7,108 nt of DNA from positions 1 to 7,108 of the forward strand of contig JAPLLM010000042.1 in the NCBI GenBank assembly GCA_026387555.1, given 5' to 3'. The notes beneath the pieces are model-generated. The model did not search any database. It worked only from the letters and a program-made list of their open reading frames with translations, and was not told where the DNA came from. The stretch comes from Candidatus Omnitrophota bacterium. Its GTDB lineage: Bacteria; Omnitrophota; Gorgyraeia; Gygaellales; Profunditerraquicolaceae. This document shows positions 1-5,645 of the stretch, in pieces (position 1 is the stretch's first letter; each line of letters opens with the position of its first letter). The position numbers and the translations under genes are program-made.

Positions 1-1041
1 ATAATCGAGAAATATAAGAAATATCTTCCGGTTTCTAAGAAGACACCGGTTGTTTCCTTGAATGAAGGGAATACTCCTCTGATTTATGCCGCGCATTTGA
101 GCGGGATACTAGGCAAGGGTTTTGAGGTTTATTTAAAATACGAAGGCCTTAACCCGACCGGTTCGTTTAAGGACCGGGGCATGACTATGGCCATATCCAA
201 GGCCTGTGAAGAGGGCTCAAGGGCGGTCATCTGCGCTTCTACCGGAAATACTTCGGCGTCTGCCGCAGCATATGCCGCGCGCGCCGGGATTAAATGCGTA
301 GTTTTAATCCCTAGTGGGGCGATTGCTTTAGGTAAATTAAGCCAGGCCTTGATACATGGCGCGCTAGTCTTGGCCGTGGAAGGTAATTTTGATGATGCGT
401 TAAAGCTGGTAAGGGAGATCGCCGCAAAATATCCCATTACTTTGGTAAATTCTTTGAATCCGTATCGTATCGAGGGGCAGAAGACCGCGAGTTTTGAGAT
501 TTGTGACGCATTGGAGAGTGCTCCGGATTATCAGGTGATGCCGGTCGGTAATGCAGGGAATATCACTGCCTACTGGAAAGGTTATAAAGAATATAAAAAG
601 GAAAAAAAGATAAGATCTTTGCCTAAGATGTTGGGATTCCAGGCAGAGGGCGCAGCACCCATTGTGCGCGGGCATCCTATTGAGAAACCTGAGACAATAG
701 CAACCGCAATACGCATAGGAAATCCTGCCAGCTGGAAGAGCGCAGAAGAGGCGCGCGATGAGTCAGGCGGACTAATCGATATGGTCTCGGATGATCAGAT
801 AATCGCCGCTTATAAATTGCTGGCGCAGGAAGAGGGGGTATTTGTCGAGCCGGCATCAGCCGCGTCTGTCGCAGGGTTGTTGAAATTGGATAAGAATAAA
901 TATTTCAAGAAGCCGGGTAAGGTCGTCTGCATATTGACCGGCCATGGTTTAAAAGACCCTGATAGGGCAATAAAAACCGTAAAAACGCCGAAAGTCATTA
1001 AGCCGGAGTTAGGGGCAATACTGAAAGAAATTGGCTATTAA
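1..1041 (+). CDS. thrC: Threonine synthase, 5' end outside window
   Basis: PLP-dependent enzyme that converts O-phosphohomoserine to threonine, the last step of threonine synthesis in the cytoplasm. The frame is open from base 1 and reads IIEKYKKYLPVSKKTPVVSL before EGNTPL, which is the normal N-terminus of short-form (about 350 aa) threonine synthases. The TTG at 58 is therefore not the start; only a few residues are probably missing upstream. Visible motifs, in window residue numbers: GLNPTGSFKDRG with PLP-Schiff-base lysine K57; ASTGNTSASAAAYAARAG at about 79-96, substrate and PLP binding; and a glycine-rich PVGNAGNI segment typical of the PLP phosphate loop. 346 residues are visible and the C-terminus is intact. 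Its stop overlaps the next gene by 11 nt. Other fold-type II enzymes such as cysteate synthase are close relatives, but the aspartate-kinase context favours threonine synthase. Confidence 0.95.
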   Translation: MIEKYKKYLPVSKKTPVVSLNEGNTPLIYAAHLSGILGKGFEVYLKYEGLNPTGSFKDRGMTMAISKACEEGSRAVICASTGNTSASAAAYAARAGIKCVVLIPSGAIALGKLSQALIHGALVLAVEGNFDDALKLVREIAAKYPITLVNSLNPYRIEGQKTASFEICDALESAPDYQVMPVGNAGNITAYWKGYKEYKKEKKIRSLPKMLGFQAEGAAPIVRGHPIEKPETIATAIRIGNPASWKSAEEARDESGGLIDMVSDDQIIAAYKLLAQEEGVFVEPASAASVAGLLKLDKNKYFKKPGKVVCILTGHGLKDPDRAIKTVKTPKVIKPELGAILKEIGY

Positions 1042-1621
1042 TAAGTTGAAAGGGAAAAAGGTTCTTATTACCGCCGGACCGACTTGGGTCAGGTTAGACA
1101 GCGTAAGGATAATCAGTAATATTGCTACTGGTGAGACGGGAGTATTGATAGCGCGCGCGTTACGTCGATTAGGCGCTAACGTAAAACTTTTGCTTGGGCC
1201 CTTCGAATTAAGCTCTTTGGATAAAACGCTTACAAAAGAACTTAAGGCCAAGAGATACGATATTGTTATCCATTCTTCTGCGGTTTCTGATTATAAAGCC
1301 GGAAAGGCCTTCCAGGGCAAGATTAAATCCGGGATCAAGAATTTAAAATTAACCTTGGTCCCTACTAAAAAGATAATCAATACGATAAAGAAATTGTCAC
1401 CCGGTACGCGGCTAGTAGGTTTTAAATTCGAGCCTAACGCATCCAAGGTTAGGCTCATCAGCGAAGCAAGGATGCTTATGCGTAGGTCTTGCTGCGATTT
1501 AGTGGTGGCTAATACTTTAGGTAACCGGGGATATCATGCTCTTATCGTGGATGGCCATAAAGTTTTCGGGCCTTATTCAAAGAAAACGGAACTAGTCAGT
1601 AATTTAATTCGACATTTATGA
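1031..1621 (+). CDS. coaB: Stand-alone phosphopantothenate-cysteine ligase (CoaB/DFP domain)-like protein
   Basis: A 196-residue protein matching the C-terminal (CoaB) half of bifunctional Dfp/CoaBC, which joins 4'-phosphopantothenate to cysteine through an acyl-cytidylate intermediate in CoA synthesis. Seen: a Rossmann-like start VLITAGPTWVRLDSVRIISN (11-30), where R26 and N30 align with the VR..SN residues needed in E. coli CoaBC; ATGETG (32-37) in place of the usual SSGKMG; IVIHSSAVSDY (78-88) for the A-A-V-A-D-Y motif; GKIKS (96-100), holding the flexible-loop lysines; LVGFKFE (128-134); and DLVVANTLG (156-164). There is no flavin-dependent decarboxylase (CoaC) half, and the frame is closed by a TGA at 1022-1024, so no fusion is possible here. 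The start is TTG 1031, the first option after that stop; TTG 1046 is an alternative. The ribosome site is weak (AGGGG at 1011-1015 is far away), suggesting coupling to thrC. Family membership is firm; exact activity and nucleotide choice are inferred. Confidence 0.8.
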   Translation: MAINKLKGKKVLITAGPTWVRLDSVRIISNIATGETGVLIARALRRLGANVKLLLGPFELSSLDKTLTKELKAKRYDIVIHSSAVSDYKAGKAFQGKIKSGIKNLKLTLVPTKKIINTIKKLSPGTRLVGFKFEPNASKVRLISEARMLMRRSCCDLVVANTLGNRGYHALIVDGHKVFGPYSKKTELVSNLIRHL

Positions 1622-2838
1622 AATACATCGTATTAGTAGGAGACGGAATGGCAGATTATCCCCTGAAAGAATTAGGGGATCGCACTCCTTTGGAAGCTGC
1701 CCGGACACCGAATATGGATTTTATAGCATTCCACGGCCGGTTAGGCAGGGTGAAAACCATACCCGATAAAATGAATCCGGCTTCGGATGTCGCGAATCTC
1801 TCCATTATGGGTTATGACCCGCAGAAGTTTTATACCGGCAGGGGCCCGTTAGAAGCGGCGAATCTAGGTATCGAGCTCGAAGATGAAGATGTGGCTTTTC
1901 GCTGCAATCTTATTACCGCATCAGGCGACACTCTGGTTGATTACAGCGCAGGGCACATAAAATCCAAGGAGGCCGGGATACTGATCAAATTCCTCGATGC
2001 TGCTATAGGGACTAACCGCATACGTTTTATTCCCGGCGTAAGCTATCGCCACCTGGTCTTAATCAAGAGAGGGACAGACGAGCATCTGGATAATTTAAAG
2101 TGCCGGCCTCCGCATGATATCGTCGGAGAAAGTATATCAAAGAATTTTCCTAAGGGTGAAGGGGCGCAGATCATTATTGACCTTATGCGTCACTCCCGCG
2201 AACTACTGGAGAAGCAGGAGATAAATTTAGTCCGCGTTGATTTAAAAGAAAATCCGGCTAATATGATCTGGCTCTGGGGGCAAGGGAAGAGGCCGACATT
2301 GCCGAAATTCATAGATAAATACGGAGTAAGCGGCGGAGTCATATCTGCCGTTGATTTAATTAAGGGATTGGGAAGGATTTTAGGTTTGGAAGTAATAAAT
2401 GTCCCGGGGGCTACGGGCTATTATGATACGGATTACGAAGGAAAAGCTACCGCTGCTCTGAAATGCCTGGAGAAAAATGATTTTGTTTTTGTCCATGTCG
2501 AGGCGCCGGATGAGGCGGGCCATAACGGAGACCTGCGCCAGAAACTTACCGCGATAGAAAGATTTGATACTGTAATAGTAGGTAAAATCCTTGAGGCTTA
2601 TAAACAAAGAAAAGATTTCAGGATACTTGTGCTTCCGGATCACGCAACACCGGTAGCGGTTAAGACGCACACCGCGGAGCCGGTCCTTTTCGGCATCTAC
2701 GGAAAAGATATCGTCTCCGGAGGTTTTCAGGGTTACGGCGAGAAAGAGGCGAATAAGTCCGATCTTTATTTTGATAAGGGGTATGAATTGATGGGTTATT
2801 TTATTAAAGGCGTTGAGGAGAAACGGGCAAATGCATAA
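1618..2838 (+). CDS. ApgM-type phosphoglycerate mutase family protein; probable homoserine kinase
   Basis: A 406-residue alkaline-phosphatase-superfamily metalloenzyme of the archaeal-type cofactor-independent phosphoglycerate mutase (ApgM) family. Seen: metal ligand D9 in VLVGDGMADYP; NPASDVANLSIMGYDP (53-68) with the presumed phosphoryl-carrying S56; TGRGPLEAANLGIEL (73-87); VEAPDEAGHNGD (294-305) giving D298 and H302; LPDHATP (339-345) giving D341 and H342; and H351 in KTHTAEPV. Full length for the family. Members either interconvert 2- and 3-phosphoglycerate or belong to the bacterial subfamily annotated as 'proposed homoserine kinase'. The latter is favoured because the gene sits between thrC and lysC and no GHMP-type thrB is visible. 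That is a context inference; the motifs alone do not separate the two activities. The start ATG overlaps the coaB stop as ATGA with no strong Shine-Dalgarno, so translation is probably coupled. Confidence 0.9.
   Translation: MKYIVLVGDGMADYPLKELGDRTPLEAARTPNMDFIAFHGRLGRVKTIPDKMNPASDVANLSIMGYDPQKFYTGRGPLEAANLGIELEDEDVAFRCNLITASGDTLVDYSAGHIKSKEAGILIKFLDAAIGTNRIRFIPGVSYRHLVLIKRGTDEHLDNLKCRPPHDIVGESISKNFPKGEGAQIIIDLMRHSRELLEKQEINLVRVDLKENPANMIWLWGQGKRPTLPKFIDKYGVSGGVISAVDLIKGLGRILGLEVINVPGATGYYDTDYEGKATAALKCLEKNDFVFVHVEAPDEAGHNGDLRQKLTAIERFDTVIVGKILEAYKQRKDFRILVLPDHATPVAVKTHTAEPVLFGIYGKDIVSGGFQGYGEKEANKSDLYFDKGYELMGYFIKGVEEKRANA
2815..2820 (+). promoter_or_regulatory. Ribosome binding site of lysC
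   Basis: GAGGAG, 10 nt before ATG 2831, inside the 3' end of the upstream gene. It decides the lysC start: the in-frame TTG at 2813 lies at or before this site and has no ribosome site of its own, and the family N-terminus (a few residues, then KYGGSS) fits ATG 2831. Confidence 0.7.
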
Positions 2839-4051
2839 AGGTTTAGTGGTGCAGAAATACGGCGGTTCATCGGTAGCTAATGTCGAGCGCATTCAGAATG
2901 TCGCTAAGCGGGTGGTGGGTTATAGAAAAAAGGGGTATGATCTGGTGGTTGTAGTCTCGGCGCTGGGAGATACCACTGATGAGTTGATCGAGCTTGCGTC
3001 AAAAATAACCAACGAGCCTTCTGAGCGCGAGATGGATATGCTTTTGTCTACCGGAGAGCAGATATCGGTCTCCCTTCTGGCTATGGCCATACATAAATTA
3101 GGATATGAAGCGATTTCTTTTACCGGTGCGCAGGTCGGTATTATTACCGACAAGAGTCATACCCGCGCGCGCATTATTAAGATCAATGCTGATAAGATCC
3201 GCCGGGCATTAAAAGAAGGAAAGATTGTGATCGTCGCGGGATTCCAAGGTGTCACCCTTGATCAGGATATCACTACTTTAGGCCGCGGGGGTTCGGATCT
3301 GACCGCAGTAGCCTTAGCCAAGGAATTAAAAGCGGATGAATGCGAAATATATACCGACGTAGAAGGGATATATACCACTGACCCGCGCATCGAGCCTAAG
3401 GCGAAAAAAATACAAAAGATCACTTATGACGAGATGCTTGAGATGGCGTCTCTGGGTGCCCAGGTCATGCAGGCGCGCTCCATAGAGGTCGCCAAAAAAT
3501 TCGATGTACCTCTGCACGTGCGCTCGTCATTTTCCGACAATAACGGGACCATGATTATTAAGGAGGTAAAAGTAATGGAAGGTGTCTTATTGAGCGGGGT
3601 CACTTTAAACCGTCATGAAGCAAAAGTAACTATTTGCGATGTCCCGGACAAGCCGGGTGTCGCGGCAAAGATCTTTAAAAATCTCTCCGAGGGCGGGGTA
3701 AGCGTAGATATGATCGTGCAGAACGTCAGCCACACGCGTAAGACCGACCTTTCATTTACCGTGGCTAAAACCGAACTTGTCAAGGCGTTAAAAATAGTCA
3801 AGAGGGTCTCCCGGAATATCGGCGCGGGAGAGGTTATAGAAGACCAGGATATCGCGCGGGTCTCCGTGGTGGGAGTAGGGATGAAATCTCATCCGGGTGT
3901 AGCCGCAACCATGTTCGGGACCATGGCAGAGCATAAAATAAATATTGAAATGATCTCGACTTCGGATATCAGCATTTCTTGTATCATCCAGAAAAAGTTT
4001 GCGGAAGTGGCAGTGAAGGCGCTGCATAATAAATTCGGATTAAGCAAATAG
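2831..4051 (+). CDS. lysC: Aspartate kinase, alpha subunit (full length)
   Basis: Phosphorylates aspartate with ATP, the first committed step to lysine, threonine and methionine. 406 residues from ATG 2831, close to the B. subtilis and Corynebacterium LysC class. Kinase domain (about 1-245): KYGGSS (9-14), STGEQ (73-77), GFQGVT (137-142), GRGGSDLTA (151-159), TDVEGIYTTDPR (175-186). Then two ACT regulatory domains: about 264-325, with the segments AKVTICDVPDKPGVAAK and VDMIVQNVS, and about 343-404, with MKSHPGVAAT and INIEMISTSDISIS. This architecture is typical of enzymes inhibited by lysine and/or threonine, so feedback control is likely but not shown. It overlaps the upstream gene by 8 nt. 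A strong internal ribosome site gives a second, in-frame product (separate entry). It has no homoserine dehydrogenase fusion. Confidence 0.96.
   Translation: MHKGLVVQKYGGSSVANVERIQNVAKRVVGYRKKGYDLVVVVSALGDTTDELIELASKITNEPSEREMDMLLSTGEQISVSLLAMAIHKLGYEAISFTGAQVGIITDKSHTRARIIKINADKIRRALKEGKIVIVAGFQGVTLDQDITTLGRGGSDLTAVALAKELKADECEIYTDVEGIYTTDPRIEPKAKKIQKITYDEMLEMASLGAQVMQARSIEVAKKFDVPLHVRSSFSDNNGTMIIKEVKVMEGVLLSGVTLNRHEAKVTICDVPDKPGVAAKIFKNLSEGGVSVDMIVQNVSHTRKTDLSFTVAKTELVKALKIVKRVSRNIGAGEVIEDQDIARVSVVGVGMKSHPGVAATMFGTMAEHKINIEMISTSDISISCIIQKKFAEVAVKALHNKFGLSK
3560..3577 (+). promoter_or_regulatory. Internal Shine-Dalgarno and ATG within lysC
   Basis: AAGGAGGT at 3560-3567 matches the anti-Shine-Dalgarno consensus, followed after 7 nt by ATG at 3575-3577 in the lysC frame (codon 249). 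It is the strongest ribosome site in the window, better than those of the annotated gene starts. It lies in the linker between the kinase and ACT domains, exactly where alpha2beta2 aspartate kinases start their beta subunit. Confidence 0.75.
3575..4051 (+). CDS. lysC: Aspartate kinase beta subunit (internal in-frame start)
   Basis: Predicted second product of lysC: 158 residues from M249 of the full protein to the same stop, containing only the two ACT domains. In B. subtilis aspartokinase II, Corynebacterium LysC and Thermus aspartate kinase, a beta subunit of about 160-172 residues is made from an internal start at about residue 245-250 and forms an alpha2beta2 complex that binds the inhibitory amino acids. 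Position, length, domain content and the very strong ribosome site (3560-3567) all match that model here. Its existence as a separate polypeptide is inferred from the sequence. Confidence 0.7.
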   Translation: MEGVLLSGVTLNRHEAKVTICDVPDKPGVAAKIFKNLSEGGVSVDMIVQNVSHTRKTDLSFTVAKTELVKALKIVKRVSRNIGAGEVIEDQDIARVSVVGVGMKSHPGVAATMFGTMAEHKINIEMISTSDISISCIIQKKFAEVAVKALHNKFGLSK

Positions 4052-4058
4052 TTTAATC

Positions 4059-4064
4059 AAGGAG
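4059..4064 (+). promoter_or_regulatory. Ribosome binding site of cimA
   Basis: AAGGAG, 6 nt before ATG 4071, in the 19-nt gap after the lysC stop. It supports the cimA start and independent initiation. The gap is too short for a terminator and shows no hairpin. Confidence 0.8.
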
Positions 4065-4070
4065 CAGAAG

Positions 4071-5636
4071 ATGAAGGTCAAGTTGTACGATACGACATTA
4101 CGCGACGGAGCGCAGGGAGAAGGTATCTCTTATTCGGTTGCTGATAAGGTGCGTATTGCCCAGGAACTGGATCTGTTAGGCGTGCATTATATCGAAGGCG
4201 GTTGGCCGGGTTCAAATCCTAAGGATATGGAGTTTTATCTTAGGATGAGTAAGAAGCCGTTAAAAAATGCGCAGTTGGTGGCTTTTGGTTCGACCAGGAG
4301 GCCTCACACAAAAGCCGCGGAAGATACCAATTTAAAAGCCTTTCTTAAATCCCAGACCAAATTTGTCACTATCTTCGGAAAAACCTGGGACTTGCATATT
4401 GCCGATGTTTTAAAGACTACCCTTGAAGAGAATCTGAATATGATCCGGGATACGGTGAGTTTCATGGTCTCTAAGGGGATGACTGTTTTTTATGACGCCG
4501 AGCATTTTTTTGATGCTTATGCCGCGAATAAGGAATATAGTTTGAAATGCCTGCATACGGCAGTCGAGGCCGGAGCAAAAGCAGTCTGCCTCTGTGACAC
4601 TAACGGCGGCGCGCTTACTTCGCAAATCTATAAGGCCGTAAAAGAAGTGCGTCCTCAAATTAAAGTGACTCTGGGTATCCATTGCCATAATGACTCCGGT
4701 TTAGCCGTAGCTAATTCTCTTGCCGCGGTGGAAGCGGGCTGCGATATGGTCCAGGGTACTATCAACGGTATCGGCGAGCGCTGCGGTAACGCGGATCTTA
4801 TCCCGATCATCGCCAACTTAAAATTAAAACTTAACTGCGACTGCATCTCCGACGATAAACTTAAAGAATTGAGTAAGGTTTCGTATTTTGTCAGCGATGT
4901 GAGTAATCTGCGCCAGCGCCCGGACCAGCCTTATGTAGGTTCCTCAGCCTTTGCGCATAAAGGCGGGGTGCATATCAACGCTGTTATGAAAAACCCCAAA
5001 ACTTACGAACATATTGATCCTGTCCTGGTCGGAAATAATACCCGTATTCTGGTTTCGGAATTAGCCGGTAAGACCGGTGTATTCTTAAGGGCAAAAGGGG
5101 CTGATTTGGACTTAACCAAGGAAGACCCGGCGACTAAGAAAATCCTTAAACTGGTCCAGAAGATGGAGCACGAAGGGTATCACTTTGAAGCCGCAGAGGC
5201 TTCTTTTGAATTATTGATGAAACGGGCGCTTAAGAAATACAAGAGCTTTTTTGATCTTGAAGGTTTTCGCGTGGTAATCGAGATGCGCTCGGATAAAAAG
5301 GTCACCTCTGAAGCTATCATCAAGTTAAAAGTCAAAGGGGTGAAGGAGCACACCGCTGCCGAAGGCGACGGCCCGATCAATGCCCTGGATAATGCCTTGC
5401 GTAAAGCGCTGAAAGATTTTTACCCGACATTGTCTAAAATGCATCTTTCGGACTTTAAGGTGCGCGTTTTAGATGAGAAAGCCGGAACTGCGTCCAAGGT
5501 GCGCGTTTTGATCCAGTCGCAGGATGAAGACGATTCCTGGAGCACTATCGGCGTGCATGAGAACATCATCGAGGCAAGCTGGAAGGCCTTAGTCGACAGT
5601 ATCGAATATAAATTGCTCAAAGATAAGGTGAAATAG
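4071..5636 (+). CDS. cimA: (R)-citramalate synthase
   Basis: Condenses pyruvate and acetyl-CoA to citramalate, the first step of the threonine-independent route to 2-oxobutyrate and isoleucine. 521 residues, full length for the long CimA family. Seen: the N-terminal TIM barrel with LYDTTLRDGAQGEG (5-18; R11 and D12 catalytic and metal-binding), IEGGWPGSNPKD (41-52), CDTNGG (175-180), the metal-binding HCHND (204-208), GERCGNADL (235-243) and HKGGVH (296-301). The C-terminal LeuA-type allosteric domain occupies about 390-520 and includes EGDGPINALDNALRKAL (431-447) and a GVHENIIEASWKALVDSIEY stretch (494-513). The GGWPGSNPKD motif and long form favour CimA over 2-isopropylmalate or homocitrate synthase, which share the fold. 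The C-terminal domain suggests feedback inhibition, probably by isoleucine. It follows lysC by 19 nt with a good ribosome site. Confidence 0.92.
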   Translation: MKVKLYDTTLRDGAQGEGISYSVADKVRIAQELDLLGVHYIEGGWPGSNPKDMEFYLRMSKKPLKNAQLVAFGSTRRPHTKAAEDTNLKAFLKSQTKFVTIFGKTWDLHIADVLKTTLEENLNMIRDTVSFMVSKGMTVFYDAEHFFDAYAANKEYSLKCLHTAVEAGAKAVCLCDTNGGALTSQIYKAVKEVRPQIKVTLGIHCHNDSGLAVANSLAAVEAGCDMVQGTINGIGERCGNADLIPIIANLKLKLNCDCISDDKLKELSKVSYFVSDVSNLRQRPDQPYVGSSAFAHKGGVHINAVMKNPKTYEHIDPVLVGNNTRILVSELAGKTGVFLRAKGADLDLTKEDPATKKILKLVQKMEHEGYHFEAAEASFELLMKRALKKYKSFFDLEGFRVVIEMRSDKKVTSEAIIKLKVKGVKEHTAAEGDGPINALDNALRKALKDFYPTLSKMHLSDFKVRVLDEKAGTASKVRVLIQSQDEDDSWSTIGVHENIIEASWKALVDSIEYKLLKDKVK

Positions 5637-5645
5637 AGCTATTCT

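Noticed and set aside
58..60. TTG as the start of thrC
   Set aside because: The frame is open to base 1, and the upstream residues (EKYKKYLP, then TPVVSL) are the conserved threonine synthase N-terminus, so the gene begins before the window.
1966..1982. AAGGAGG inside the ApgM-like gene
   Set aside because: No ATG, GTG or TTG follows at a usable distance; it is explained by Lys-Glu-Ala codons.
2813..2815. TTG as the start of lysC
   Set aside because: It overlaps the GAGGAG ribosome site that serves ATG 2831, and would add six residues (MRRNGQ) not expected in the family.
2380..2892. 170-codon open frame on the minus strand
   Set aside because: It lies antisense to well-conserved coding sequence of the ApgM-like gene and the start of lysC, and its translation resembles no family I know. 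The other minus-strand frames are rejected for the same reason.
4052..4070. Possible terminator or promoter between lysC and cimA
   Set aside because: The gap is only 19 nt, has no inverted repeat or T-run, and is taken up by the cimA ribosome site.
5457..5509. 14-nt direct repeat AAGGTGCGCGTTTT (5457-5470 and 5496-5509) in cimA
   Set aside because: Both copies encode KVRVL, in two strands of the LeuA-type regulatory domain where this pattern is normal for the family; shared codon choice explains the match, with no sign of a mobile element.
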